Source: Zopfochytrium polystomum (Eukaryota; Chytridiomycota; Chytridiomycetes; Chytridiales; Chytridiaceae). Taken from it: a stretch of 50,962 nt of DNA. The position numbers and the translations under genes are program-made. Every line of letters begins with the position of its first letter. The stretch's first letter is position 1. The stretch lies in NCBI GenBank assembly GCA_025765615.1, contig JAIVFJ010000391.1, positions 1 to 50,962 of the forward strand, written 5' to 3'. This document shows positions 34,501-46,150 of this stretch, piece after piece. The notes beneath the pieces are model-generated. The model had not been told where the DNA came from, did not search any database, and saw only the letters and a list, made by a program, of their open reading frames with translations.

Positions 34501-37500
34501 TCATCGCGCCCGCCGCCCGCGACCCTCTGCGGACGCGTCCCGCCGTCGCCGAACCCGCCTGCGCGGGCTGCGCGACCGCGACGACGACGACGCAGACGAA
34601 CGCGACGAGGACCCCGACGGACCGGAAGCGGCGGACGAAAACGACGACGACACTGATCGATCCCGATGCCCGCGGCGGCCGTCGCTCCGCCGCCTCGGCC
34701 GCCGCCGCTTGCCATCGCCACGCCCCCCTCGCCGCCCTTGCCCTCGCCGTCGGTTCCGCCGGGACTCGCCAGACGCGCCGCCCGACTCCGAATCCTCCCC
34801 CGACCACGACGACGACGAAGACGACCTCGATGGTGACTCGTCCCGGCGGCGAGACCGCCCGCCCATGCCCTTCCCGCTACCCCGCCTCCGGCTTGTCCGC
34901 TCCGCCGACCCCCGCCGCCGCGACCGCGACCGCGAACCGCGACCGGCGTGTGTGGCGGCGGCGGGGGCGGCGGCGACGTGGGGAGCGGGTGCGGCTGGAG
35001 CGCGACGGGGAGGACGCGGATGGCGACGGGGACAGCGAGCGGGCGGTGGCGCGGGACCGGCTAGGGTTAGCGGCGGACGGGGGCCGTTGGCGGCGGTCGC
35101 GGTCTTCTGCTGCTGCTGCTGCAGGCGGGCTGCGGAGCACCTCGTTTCGAGCTGGCGCAGCTGGGGTGTCGCGGGCCGGCGCGGGGGCGGGAGGCGGTGG
35201 AGGGCAAGCTGCGGATGCAGGCTTGCGGCGAGCGGTTGTTGTTGTTGTTGTCGGTGCAGCGGGGGGCGGCCGTCGCTGCAGGGGGTGCCGCCGCCATTGG
35301 CGCCGGGGCCGCAGCGGCGACAGGGGCGGTCGGTCGAGGCAGGCTAGTCGAGCGCGGCCGCACGCGGCGTCGCTTGTCTCTGCCCATGGAGTCTCGCGAG
35401 GAGCTGCGGGAGCGGCCGCGCCGATCCCCGGCGGAGGGTTGCCAGCTCCCGCTGCCGCTGCCGCTGCCACCGCCCGTTTTTTTTTGTGAAGGAGCCAGCT
35501 GGGCCATACGGGCGGCCTGCTGCTTTTCCTGCTGGATCTCCTTTGGATGTCTTTTCTTTCGCCAGCACGGACTGCGTTTGTGAGGGGGGGGGGTGGGTTT
35601 TTTGAGGGAGTGGACAAGCGGTCAATGATACGCGCGAGAGAAGACCAAAAATCGACAAACGAAATATGTGAACAAAAAAAAAAAAAAAACAAAAAAAAAA
35701 AAACAAAGAAACGCTTCAAGGTGTGGCGCATTTGCCCAGAGCACCCGCTGGGACAATGAAAAATACGGACTAGATCGATCCAGCGCCATTTTTGCTTTTA
35801 GCTTCAACCGCTCCGACGCCGTCAACTTCTTTTCCGGCTCTGAAGCTGGTGCGTTGGAAGCGTTTGCCACTGGTGCTGGTTTTGCCTCTGAGGGTGCCGG
35901 CTCTGCTTTTCTCTTCTTGCGGAAGCTAAATTTTATATCCCCATCGACCGGCTCGGCGGATGTGGGCTGTCCTGCTGGCTTGACTGCCTCTACAGCCCGG
36001 GTACCGACTGGCGCTGCGGCGGTGTTGACGATCGAAGGTGCCAAGTCCAAAATGTCTTCTTCCGATCGCCGTATGTTTTTTGTCAAGGTCAGTATATTCG
36101 CTTTCTGCGGCACGCCAACGATTCCGGGTAGCACCGGAAGCAGGTCGAAGCTAGTTGAAGACGAAGGCTCTGAGCTGATCCCAACCGCGGTCTGTCCGTC
36201 GCCGTTCGAGACTTCAACGATAAATTCTTCCTTGTCTCCTTCGCTGTCGGAGGAGCTGGAGTCTTCGTCCTCGCTTCCTCGGGAAGGCGACCTGACAGTC
36301 ATGAAATTGAGTAAGAAGGGCGTGGAGGCTCGGACGTGTAAGAATGCTCATACGAATAAGTCCGCTGCTGCGAGTTCCTTGGCCGCAAGTTAGCCAGCTG
36401 CCTTCTCGGAGGCGTCCGCTGACGGGACTTGCGCTTTTGGTTCTTGCCAGTGGTGGCCTGCGAATAACATTCGGTAAATGATCTCCCGTCATTCAAGTTG
36501 CGTTATTTTTCCCCCAAAGATGAACACGCGCACTCACCGCGGTCTTGCTCTCCTGCCTTCGCTCCAGTTCGTCCATTTCGCGCCGAGCGTCCTCAAACTG
36601 CCGACCTGCCTTGCGGATGTGGTACTTTTCGCCCACGAGGTTCAGCTCGTCGAACTGCGCGTCGGGCATGTCGAATATGTCGGCCAGGATGTCGCGCGGC
36701 GGCTCGCTCTGGATTTCGACCGCGGTGGACGATTCGACCACCGTCGTGCCGTAGTCGAAGCCGATTCTGGCGCCGCCGAGTCTAAAGTGGACATTGTTAG
36801 TGGAAGGGGGGACCGCGCTTTCGTTGCATCGCAGATATTACTTTTCGTGCTCCTCTGGTTTTCGCACCGGCTGTCGCTTTTTCAGGATGAGCTCGTTCCA
36901 CTCTTCGTCAACCTGCGCAATGACTGATTCTTCCGTTCCTGGGAGCAAGAAACCGCGTGAGCGATCCGCTTACATCGAATCTCACAAACTCACGCGCACG
37001 CGACATCCACTCGCTCTACGCTCCTCCTCCCTCACTCGCTCCTTCATTCGCTGCTCCTGCTTCACTCGCCTCCCCGCTCTCTCTGAACGAAAAACTCACG
37101 CGCCATCCATTCATGCTCAACAAGATCGCGATACCGTTCGAAGTTGAGCATCCTCTCTTCCTCCTCCGACTCCCAGCCCGTTGCGTTCAATCATCGCCCC
37201 CGCCGCCGAAGCCGTCGGCACCGGGGACCGTCCCCGCGCGCGCACAGTCCAATCGTCGGCTGGATCGAGGTTGACGGGCGGGCCGACCTGCGAGGGGTGC
37301 AGGTGATCGAGCAGGGCGCGGACGTCGAAGCGTCGATGCGAGTCGTGCCGTCCCCTTGCCATCGCTGGAGCCGTTCGTCCTCGTCCTCGGGGGCGGCGGC
37401 TGCAGCAGGACTTGGAGCAGACGCAGTCGCAGTTGCATTCGCAGTAGCACCGGCAGATTCGGATGCGGATGCGGCTGATGCGGATGCGCCCGATGATGCG

Positions 37501-37645
37501 TGCAGGAGGACGGAGGGCAGCACGACGGCGGTGCCCGCCAGGCGTAGCAGCTGGACGGGGTCGCTTCTGGCGTTCGCGGTTCGACCTTGCGACGCGCAAT
37601 GCGCAGCGCCTTGCGCTCTTTGGCCGAGAGCAGCGCGGGATCCAT
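34501..37645 (-). CDS. CLASRP/SWAP-type splicing regulator with DRY_EERY and RS regions
   Basis: Nuclear SR-type protein; animal CLASRP binds CLK kinases and alters splicing. ATG at 37645 (MDPALLSAKERKALRIARRK) is the likely start. Next come DPVQLLRLAGTAVVL, LQRWQGD, then RFDVRALLDHL and EEEERMLNFERYRDLV, which match the DRY_EERY domain. In-phase introns then give VDEEWNELILKKR, LGGARIGFDYG, DMPDAQFDELNL and an acidic SSSSDSEGDKEEF segment. KLTASERLKLKAKMALDRS matches the CLASRP KLTPQEKLKL box. The tail is Arg/Ser-rich (SSSSRSRSPRRRVRRR) and ends at 34501. Several junctions need a one-base shift with no intron: between 37331 and 37332, near 36305, and before ERYRDLV. The C-terminal frames between 35507 and 34866 are also uncertain. 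Either the assembly has indels or the gene is damaged. Confidence 0.65.
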
Positions 37646-37674
37646 CCCGATTTCTGTGTTGTGTGGTGACTCTC

Positions 37675-37733
<59 letters not shown>

Positions 37734-38009
37734 CTCGCTCTCTCTCTCTCGCTGTGTCTCTCTCTGTCTGTCTCGGTGCCTGTCTCTGTGCCTGTCTCTG
37801 TGCTCTGTCTCTGTCCGTCTCTCTTCCGCCAGTGGTGCCACTCTCCCCTCTCTTAACTAAACACCGACCTCAACAAATAAATCAATCCACCCCCAGTCAA
37901 TCCGCAAACTTACCTTCCAATCCCAATCTACTCCTCGTCATTATGGATTACATCGCCCCAACGCGGCGTAGTCGCTGAGCCGGCCGCCGAGAGCCAGGTC
38001 ATCGAGGCC
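37646..38009. promoter_or_regulatory. Divergent promoter with CT microsatellite
   Basis: Lies between the CLASRP-like gene (minus) and the coiled-coil gene (plus). A CT tract at about 37678-37760 starts only 33 bases upstream of the CLASRP-like ATG and is a GA tract on its coding strand. A short ATG frame at 37943 (MDYIAPTRRSR) stops at once and may be a broken true start of the coiled-coil gene. Confidence 0.5.
37678..37760. repeat. (CT)n microsatellite
   Basis: About 80 bases of CT dinucleotides with occasional TCG/CGC interruptions, fading into CTGT variants up to 37820. Confidence 0.95.
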
Positions 38010-39970
38010 ATGGGCGACTCGACATCTCGTCAAGCGACCTGCAGGCCCCCGGCGCATCGTTTCGTGCGCAAGTCCAGCTTCAAGGTGAGCGGCGGGCCCA
38101 GTCCTACCCAGCCCAGTGTGCCCAAGCCACTTTACACCTGTGCCCCGCTCGCCACGTCCCAACTATCCATCGTCCAACCATTGATCCCAACCCACTGCTG
38201 CATCCTCGGCGATGCCTCCTTTCCCCTCTTTCCACCCGTCCGTCCGATCGCCCTCCTCTTTGATCAAAAACCCACCACACGACGCCTCCCTCCAGAACCA
38301 AAGTCTGCGCGGAAGCTGTCCACATCGAGCGTGCGATCGCGCGCGGGCTCGGTCCACGAGAACGACGGACGACGACGGCGGCGCCCTCGCTGCCCCCACC
38401 GGGGACCGCGATCGGGACCTCAGCCCCGTCTACACGTCGCCCAGATCGCTGGACAGGAACAAGTCGCTCGACAGGAACAGGAGCTTTGGAAGAGGAATCG
38501 GGGAGTCGGATGACGGCAGCGATGAGTCGCAGGCTCGGCGCATTGCGACGGTGAGAAGGATTTTCTTGGGTGTCGGGAAAGAGAGAGAGAGAGAGAGAGA
38601 GGGAGAGAGTTGGGGGACTCCGACAGGAGACTGAAAGATATTCTTTGCGGCTGATTCTGTTTCACAGCTGGAACGGCAGCTTTCCAAGGCCCTGTCGGTC
38701 AACGTGGCAGTCGAAGAAGAGCTTCAAAAGTGGAAGCGGGTGCGTTGTCAGTTTCTTCGGATTCTCATGGCCCACTGCTTGTTCTCACTCTGTCTCCCGG
38801 CTGGGCTTTTGACAAATCACAGCGATACCTCGACACCACCACCAGCGTCGACGAGCTCAAACGCATGGACGATGTGCAGTCCATGACGATCCAGCAGCTG
38901 CGCGACGAAGTGATATCCCTCCGCAAACAGCTGGCCCGCAAGGACAAGGACCTTCAGGAAACGGCCCGGCGCATCGTCGAATTGGACAAGGGGATCACGC
39001 GGCTGCAGGAGGCCGAGAAGCTGCGCGCGGGCAAGGACTCAGGTCTGGCGAGCCAGGTGTCCTCGCTGAAACACCAGCTTACGGTTGCCGCGGGTGAGAA
39101 GGGGAAATTTTTTTTTTGATTGGGAGTTGTCCTACATCGCTGACCGTTCGGCAAAAACAGAGAAAGAAGCGGCTCTGGCCAAAAAGTTCCAAGAGGTCGA
39201 GACCGCCAAAGCGGCTGCCAACCAAAAGGAGAACACGTTGGTGATCATGATCCGCAGCTTGAAGGAACAGCTCAGCCAGGTTTAGCCTGCCTTGCACAAT
39301 AAGCTTGACACTGATTAACTTGGAAAAAAAAAAAGGAACAAGCGATTCGGCATAGCCTGGAAGAAAAGATTGAGCTCCAAGAGCGCGTCAGGAGTGCGGA
39401 AACGGCGCAGAATGAAGGCCGTGGCACTGCCGAGCTGAAAAACTTGGTGAGATCTTCACTCGTATTTCTCTATATTTTTTTTCTTTGCTTTCATCGCATC
39501 GTGTCCTCTTATGCTCACATCTGGTCGCATAAATCAGGTCGAAGAGCTGCGAAGCGAGGTCGAAACGCTTACGGAGCAGAACAACACGCTGAAGATCGAG
39601 CGCGAAGGCTTCGCGTGGCTGCAGTCGGCCGGGTCCGGCTCGTCCGGCGGCGGCGGCGCCGAGGACCAGCAGATCAACCCGGCACTGGTGGCGCCGCGGA
39701 CGTCGAGCGCAATCGATCTCGTCGACACGCTGCCGGAGGGTGGCGACCTGAAGGTCCAGATCATGAAGAGCAAGATCGCCGCCCTGAAGGAGTCGGAACT
39801 CAAACGTGAGTAGTGGTCTTTCGCTGGAGAAAAAGAAAGTTGCAGGATTTGTCGTGAAACGCTTAACCGCGAACCATTCCTCGCGAAATCACCTAGGGTT
39901 GCGAGCGGAAAACATTGCCCTGGTGAACGAACTGGCAGCGACGCTCAATAACATTGCCAACATGCGCTGA
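38010..39970 (+). CDS. Coiled-coil protein of unknown function
   Basis: Multi-exon gene; the stop is at 39968-39970. The first exon (ending at the donor after FVRKSSFK) and second exon (from about 38296: PKSARKLSTSSVRSRAGS, later SPRSLDRNKSLDRNRS) are basic and serine-rich. Then come short coding exons separated by introns of about 50 to 120 bases: LERQLSKALSVNVAVEEEL; DVQSMTIQQLRDEVISLRKQ; KFQEVETAKAAANQKENTL; SLEEKIELQERVRSAE; VEELRSEVETLTEQNNTL; and LRAENIALVNELAATLNNI. These are long heptad-rich helices, so a dimeric coiled coil is clear. No catalytic domain is present. A one-base break near 38362-38372 separates SVHEND from DDDGGALAAP. The start (37943 or 38010) is not settled. Cytoskeletal or scaffold roles are possible but not shown. 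Confidence 0.65.
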
Positions 39971-40486
39971 GCAAGGGCGGAAGCGCGGGAAGTACATCCC
40001 CGTGGGTCCAATTTTCAACCATCGCTGGCTTTCTCATTCAACATCTTCTTCGTCTTGTCACCGACGCCCTGGACATCATAGTCAACTCTTGCTTTCTTCC
40101 GACACCGCCTCCGCCAAGTTGTTTATTCTCGTTTATTCTCGCTTATTGATTTTCGTTTTCCTTATACTCCCCCTGGTTTCCGAGTGGTTGACACCCATGG
40201 GTCCGCTGCTGTTTGTTGAACTGAACTGTTGCGCGATTTCTAGAGTCCCCTCTCCTTCTTTCACCCTCCTACCCACCTCCCACTTGATGCGCTTCTCGCC
40301 CGCCGGCGACGACTTGGAATCAATAACCGTGCCTCGTTCCCTTACTTCTCAATCTCTCTTTCTATATCACCCGCCCCATCTCTGTTCATTTCGTCATTAC
40401 GCTTCTGGTACCGCAAGTAATTTTGCAACAAAAAAAAAAAAAAAAAAAAAAACCGGAACTTGTTATTGTTTGAACCGAAAAGCACC
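39971..40486. other. Intergenic, T/C-rich, with poly(A) run
   Basis: The 3' flank of the coiled-coil gene and 5' flank of the next. A run of about 20 A residues at 40433-40452 lies 35 bases upstream of the next ATG. No gene is seen. Confidence 0.5.
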
Positions 40487-41035
40487 ATGTCACTCGCTCT
40501 GTTCGGCCTCCGTCCTGTCTGTCGTTATGCGCTCGAGCCCATCACCCTCCTGCTGCGCCCCGGCGGCGGCCCGCTACTCCATCGCAAGTCTCTGACGACC
40601 GACCGGCCTATCGACTCACCGCGGCCGCCGCCATCAGTGTCAGCCGCTCCTCCACCACTCACATCGCCCGACGCCGGCCTCGACGCCCTCCTCGCCGACA
40701 TCGCCGCCCGCAAGGCGTCCCTCCCGGTCGCCGCCACAACCGCCGCCACCGCCTCCAACGTCACCGCCTCTTCCCCAAACACCCCGACCATCCCAACCAC
40801 CACCACCGCATCCCCCCGCGTCCCCGCCCGCCACCCGCTCCACGAAAACCTCATCTTCCCGTCCCCCGGCTCTGCCGCGGTAGCCGCACCACTGCCGCCC
40901 CCGCCCCTCGCCGCGACTGGCTTCTTTGCGCCGCCGGCGTCGTGGGTCGCACTACGACGCGCCGATCCCGGTCGGCGTCCCCCGACGGTGTCGGCGATGG
41001 TGCGGTACCGGCGGCGGCTGCTGAATCCGAGTTGA
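40487..41035 (+). CDS. Small Ala/Pro-rich protein, possibly mitochondrial
   Basis: Single-exon ORF of 182 residues starting at an ATG in a good context (CACCATGT). The N-terminus (MSLALFGLRPVCRYALEP, then LLLRPGGGPLLHRK) lacks acidic residues except one and is rich in Leu and Arg, like a mitochondrial targeting sequence. The middle is Ala/Pro/Thr low complexity. The C-terminus (ASWVALRRADPGRRPP, then VRYRRRLLNPS) is basic. No family is recognised. Coding status rests on the start context, length and composition; the antisense frame (40525-41130) is a shadow of similar length. Confidence 0.5.
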   Translation: MSLALFGLRPVCRYALEPITLLLRPGGGPLLHRKSLTTDRPIDSPRPPPSVSAAPPPLTSPDAGLDALLADIAARKASLPVAATTAATASNVTASSPNTPTIPTTTTASPRVPARHPLHENLIFPSPGSAAVAAPLPPPPLAATGFFAPPASWVALRRADPGRRPPTVSAMVRYRRRLLNPS

Positions 41036-41293
41036 GTTTGTGTGTGTCTGTGTGTGTGTGTTTTTTTTGTGTTATTTTTTTCGGTGAGCTCTAACAAGAG
41101 GAAATTAAATAAAAAAGGACGCATCGCCAAACTCCATAGCAGCCGTGGCTCCGCGTCGTGCGGCTAATCGCGATCCTCGGCGGCGCAGGTTACCCGCGTG
41201 CGAAGTGCGCCGGGATATGAAACTTTTTTCTTTTTTTTTTTTTTTTCTTGCGTTCGTTTTTAGCTCTTTTCTTATCCGTTTCGCCATCTCGCA
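41036..41293. other. Spacer with GT repeat and poly(T) run
   Basis: A short GT-rich repeat (41040-41062) and a T-rich run (about 41223-41250) separate two small plus-strand genes. Nothing else is visible. Confidence 0.6.
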
Positions 41294-41721
41294 ATGCAAT
41301 TAGCCATGTGCAGCTACCTCGTTCTCGTCAGCGACTACAAGGCCGAAAACCACATCTTCACGCCGGTGCGTTAATGCGCGTCCGTTGTTTTCCACTGGGT
41401 GTGCAGAAATCTGAAACCTCTTGCAAAACACTACCCCATTCACCCGGTCTTCCACAAACAAAAACAAAATAAAAAACAGATCCAGCGCCGCTTCGCCGAG
41501 TGGAAACGAGAATATTTCCGCCTTTCGGACGCGGACGTTGTCGGTAATGTTCGCTTTGCCGCCTTACAAACATATACTAATGGTTCACATCAAAATCTGC
41601 CCCCCCCTCCACACCCACTCCACTCCAAATTTTAGAGTTGCAGCGGCAGGAATCCGCCGCGGCGGCGGAGGTTGCGCGGAGGCGGGGCCGCGCGCGGAAC
41701 GTGCTGGATGTGGTCGATTGA
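41294..41721 (+). CDS. 73-residue protein of unknown function, three exons
   Basis: Exons 41294-41365, 41480-41543 and 41636-41721 join in phase (222 bases). The introns (114 and 92 bases) have GTGCGT/CAG and GTAATG/TAG ends. The protein begins MQLAMCSYLVLVSDYKAENH, continues FTPIQRRFAEWKREYFRL, and ends in an Ala/Arg-rich helix (ESAAAAEVARRRGRARN) with VLDVVD. It is mostly helical and has no signal peptide or zinc ligands. I do not recognise it. Two perfectly phased introns in so short a frame argue strongly that it is real. The start could lie further upstream. Confidence 0.6.
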
Positions 41722-42474
41722 GGCAATGGGACGGCACGGCGAGGAGGGGGGTAGATCTGGGGGTACGCATTTCGAAGGGGGAGCTGGAAGCTGGTTGTTC
41801 GTGAAAAATAGAGAAGGAAGAGAGAGAAAGAACATGTTTGTGCGTCGCTCGCGAGTGGAACTGACCTAGTCTGCAATGATGTGTTGGGGTCGGGGTGCGA
41901 AAAGTGACAATTGTGTCCCTTGGCCTGACAAGGTTTGTACGGCCAGAGCGAATCAAATTTTGGTCGGGGTTGATCGAAGGGCGAGTGAGTGGCCCAACCA
42001 ACCGCCCCACCAGCCTTCCCATCTTCCAGTCGTCGCAGAATCTCGCCCGTTCAGCAGAGCACTACTCAAGACCTTTTGCCCCTTCTCGCCGAGGGGGATG
42101 AATCGGATGACGGCGTCGGATTGACGGATAAGGATTCGGATCGTGGCCCGGGCCACTTTCTGCCCGAAGCATGCAACAAACGCAGCACACGGGCACCGAT
42201 CGGACGTTTGGATGCCATCCAGTGCTGCCTTCTGCCTGGATTCTTTCTCTTTCCACGAGTGCTCCGCGATCCGACGCAGACTTCGAAGTTAATTCACTTC
42301 TTTATTGTTAATTCGCACTAACATTTCAGTGGCAGTATTCCAACCGGATCCTGCTAACAACCCGTCTCTGTCAACCGCCTTCCTTTGAACACACAATCCT
42401 TCTTCAATCGCGCTTACCTCCTTTTTCCCTTCTGACCTTGCTTTCCTTTTTTTCCATCCATAAAGCAAAAGTTC
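41722..42474. other. 5' region of the ankyrin-RING gene, first exons unresolved
   Basis: The next gene must have its start here, because its first clear exon begins at an acceptor near 42466. A plus-strand frame with natural composition (TTQDLLPLLAEGDESDDGVG) at about 42060-42125 may be an N-terminal exon. Splice connections are not clear, so I leave it unassigned. Confidence 0.35.
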
Positions 42475-44880
42475 TTCTTTGGAATGGCTCATCTCCAGCC
42501 ATCGATAACAAGCATGCCGTCACTTTCAAGAGCAACAATGACCTTCCACTTTTGGCAGCCGCAGAGGCAGGCCAACTTGACGTCTTGATGCACCTTATCG
42601 GCAGGGCTTCAACACTGATTGACATCCCAAATTCGGAGGGAGAGGTTCACCTTGCATTGGATTCCATATCGCAGCAGACTGATCGTTTTTCAGACAGCTC
42701 TGATGAAAGCGTCTTCTCACAATCGCCCTGATGTTGTGCGATTCTTGCTCGACCGCCACGCCAACGTCAATCACAGCGATCACCATGGTTGGACAGCGTT
42801 GCACAGCAGCGTTTCCAGCGGGAATGAAGAAATTGCTTGGCTTCTCATAAATGCTGGTGCAGACGTCAATGCCAGGAGCAGAGATGGCTTAACACCATTG
42901 AGTTGAGTGAAAGGTCCTTATCCGCCCAAACTGACCGATCACAACGTCCCCCTTCATGATTTAAAAGTGGCGGCTGTCCTGAAAGGGCACAGCACCATTG
43001 TGAGAATACTCGTCGCAATTCCTTCAGTAAACCCTCTTCTTACGAACCGGAGCGGAGACACTGCCCTTGACCTAGCCGCGACTTCCGTATCTACATTCAA
43101 TCACGAACTTGTGCGGAACGCTATGTTGGAATGGACTCACCGCCCGCAGCCCAAGGGGAAAGGACGTTCTTTCAATCCGGATATAGTGCACCCTGTGGCA
43201 CCAAGAATGCCCCCACCAAATTCTGTCATTGAGGAAGTCTTTGAATATGAACGGCGCATACCAACTGCAGCGACCTTTTTTCTCACTCCGACGAATCCCC
43301 TGTCTGGTTTTTCAAGCCTTGACCTGACGCCGGCTGACCTCTCTTCTCGGGGTCCACTCTGGAGTAGAAACCAGCACACCGCAGTTTGCCTCATTGGAGT
43401 CAGTTTCAGCTGCCAGACGGCCCCCCACAGTCCAAGTGGAGATGAATGGATCTGGTGCTCAGGCTGGATGTTGGACACAATGCGACCGGATGTTGATCAA
43501 CTGCAGGGTTGGCAGTATTCTGCAGGCAACATTGGTGACGAAAGCGACTATCTGGGGGAACACAGACTTGGCAGCACTTCACACCAGCGGCTCCACTCTC
43601 GCTGGGTCAGTAACCCTCATATGTTGGCGACTGGCTCAATCTTCAAGCAAGTCGGCGAGTTGAATTTGGTCCGCAGGCGAAGGTGGATTCGCGTTCGTCG
43701 GCGGTTGGCTTCTCGCCACAATGATGTGTTGACTGTGGAGCCGGGCCCAGGGCAGGAGGATCCAGTTCAAACAACTGTATCCCCGAATGGTGTCCTTCCT
43801 GTTTCTCAAGGGGATCAGTCAGACATCTCCATGCCCACCAGATCCCCAGGCTTGCCTTCGGCAAAAGAGCCTCCGTCCGGCAGCAACTCGCCAAAGTCCC
43901 CACTTCCAATCTCGCCACCAGCACCGCAGAGGAATTTATCCGGCCTTAACGGAAACCCCGCACACAATGATCGATTGCGCCAATCGCGTTCCCCTTGGCG
44001 GCCACCACCGGTGCCTGTTAAGGAGGCGTCAGCACGCTGGACAACATTTCAACAACCCTCGTCATCACACAGCTCCTTTCCTCTGCCGCTGAGCGACCTT
44101 TTTCCTGGTGGGCGGCGAACAGCCGGACCTCGCCAGCAAAATTATTTTCAGACCTTGCCGCAACTGTTACGACAGCCACTCAAGGCGCCCTGAACAGGCT
44201 TGCAGGTGCAGTTGAAGGCGCTGTTGTTACTGCGCTAAATGCAGTTGGACTTGACGACGAGGAGCCTGAGTGGACTGCATTATCTTATGATACCCAACTC
44301 CAACCACGACCTCAAGCAAACACCCGCGACCAAGGGCCAGCAGCGCAAATCTTGCTGGAGAACCAGGCAATGGCGATGGCAGTGCAGCGGTGTTGACAGA
44401 GCGTGAAAGCAGCGGCACAATGGGCGAGTGTCCCGTGTGCCACCTTGCGCTCAACAAGTTGCGTGAACCAACCTCACTGCCGCGAAACGGGCTTGGACGC
44501 AGCTGACTCGCATGTCGCTGAATGCTTGAGGAAGGGAACGAACGGAGCTGGCTCTGCGACAGCTCAACCAAGGGGAAGCCGCTTTGTCGGTAAGCTCCCT
44601 TCCCCCTTCGTCTTTGGGTTTGGAGTTTGACCGAAAATCTCCCAGTTCAAACGTTGCCAAAGTCTGTGGAGGTGCCGAGTGCATCATTTGCTTTCACGAC
44701 ATGGAGGCAGGACAACGCATTGCCCGTTTGGACTGCCTCTGCATTTACCATGAGCGCTTGTGAGTGGGACTCCGGGTTGTAAAAGTCAGTTTGTAGTAAC
44801 AGTGGGCTTTATTTATTAGGTATCAAGGCGTGGTTCAGGCGGAAGAAGAGCTGTCCCCTTCATTATCTTTAGTTATTTTT
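42475..44880 (+). CDS. Ankyrin-repeat protein with C2HC and RING zinc fingers
   Basis: Probable E3 ubiquitin ligase. Ankyrin repeats: DLPLLAAAEAGQLDVLMHLI (from about 42540), TALMKASSHNRPDVVRFLLD, TALHSSVSSGNEEIAWLLI, then across intron 42902-42967 in phase DGLTPLMAAVLKGHSTIVRI and DTALDLAA. A long disordered middle follows in changing frames (VIEEVFEYERRIPTAATFF; SLESVSAARRPPTVQV; LFSDLAATVTTATQGAL). Near 44425 comes GECPVCHLALNKL and then SHVAECL, a C2HC finger, with a frame change between them. The RING is ECIICFHDMEAGQRIARLDC, LCIYHER, then, across an intron, a frame reading CIKAWFRRKKSCPLH. That last join is off by one base at 44759-44761. The 5' end is missing (see 41722-42474) and the stop is near 44870. 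Architecture resembles fungal membrane-associated RING proteins, but no FYVE domain is seen. Confidence 0.6.
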
Positions 44881-45353
44881 ATTAATATATGATGTTGTGA
44901 ATGGGCTACTTGAGTGCCAAAATGCCCATTTTCTTGTCGGAAAAAGGTTGGATGACATTGTGTTGCGCATAGTGATGACCCTGTTGCAGGAGAAACCAGT
45001 AGCTGAAAATTTTGGAGGAGTTTCTCAACAGTGTGCTGGTGACGAATAGTCACTCTAGGTGGCAGAATGCGGAGACGGAAAATTGGAAAATTGGGAACAG
45101 CGAAAGTATGGGGATCGTTTGCATTGCAACTTACCTGAAGCAAACTTCTTTTCATGCATGTACATAAATTATCAAACGATGACTTCAGAACACTCTCACT
45201 CACAATGCTCGTGTAAACGCAGAGACAATCTGAACAAGCAATGTGTCCTGCCTCGTGAAAGCAAATGATGCACTCGACTGTTTGTAATCATCGCACGACA
45301 AGTGCGTATCAAGCACGGGGTTGGCAATATCGACCCGTGCTACTGCTCACTCA
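44881..45353. other. Intergenic between convergent genes
   Basis: About 470 bases, AT-richer than its surroundings, between convergent ankyrin genes. Short open frames on both strands show no features. Confidence 0.5.
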
Positions 45354-46150
45354 GCCACTGCTCCCGCTGGACAGCGACTCCAAAAACCCACAGCATCCAC
45401 ACGCGAAGCTGCTCTGGCGCGATTGAGCGCAGTCAAGCTCTGCGCGTTGAAATCTGCCCCACGCCGGGCCAAGGAGGACAGAAACGGCACGCAGCCACTG
45501 TCCGCCGCGTAGTGCGTGAGCGGACCTTGAGTTTCCTGTCGATGCCGGCCGAGTCGCCCGGTGGCATTGCAGGCCAGAACGGTTCGTCGTCCACCTCAAC
45601 ACGCTGCTGCCGTTGCAACAGCAGCGGTTGACGAACAGCTCGACGACGGCGATGGTCCAGTTTCCGTTCCTCGCGGTGAGATATAGAGGAACGCAGGTTC
45701 GTACTCTGCTGCACCGCAGTCCAGCAGCATCGCGGCGATCTCGACGTCGCTGTTTTTTCTTGATTTGATGATGTTCCGTTGGTGTCAGGGACCCGAGCGA
45801 TCGTGTTGTAGTACCGCGACGGGCCAACGGGGGGGGGGAAATGGGCCCAGAAGGGGATAGTTGGGATCCGCGCAGGCCCCCGCGAAGGAGAAACTCTACC
45901 AGCGGCAAATCTCTTTTGACGACGGCCCAGCAGAGCGGTGAGCCCAGCAGGTCGAGGTCGTCGGACGTCCAGGCCGGCGTGTTGGCAGAGCAGGCGTGTC
46001 GGTTGCTGGATGTCTGCATCGCGGCGAGCTGGACGTGGGGGTGCGTGGTGCGACCGCGGGGACACGAGGAAACCCAGCCGGGGCCAACGATGAGCAGTGT
46101 GCGTCCTGGACCTCGCAGGAAGGTGCCTCCATTGATCGTTCAAAGGTCAA
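45354..46150 (-). CDS. Ankyrin-repeat protein, frame-broken
   Basis: Minus strand. Ankyrin-like segments appear in order but in different frames: WTSDDLDLLGSPLCWAVVKR and DLPLVEFLLRGG (about 45965-45880), VEIAAMLLDCGAAEYEP (about 45755-45700), LYLTARNGNWTIAVVELFVN (about 45690-45625) and PLTHYAADSGCVPFLSSLAR with RGADFNAQS (about 45510-45430). The last frame runs to a stop near 45350. No intron with good ends separates the last three, so single-base breaks are likely. No other domain is visible. The N-terminus is not resolved; the nearest upstream ATG frames begin near 46143-46153. It is convergent with the ankyrin-RING gene but not obviously its duplicate. Confidence 0.5.
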
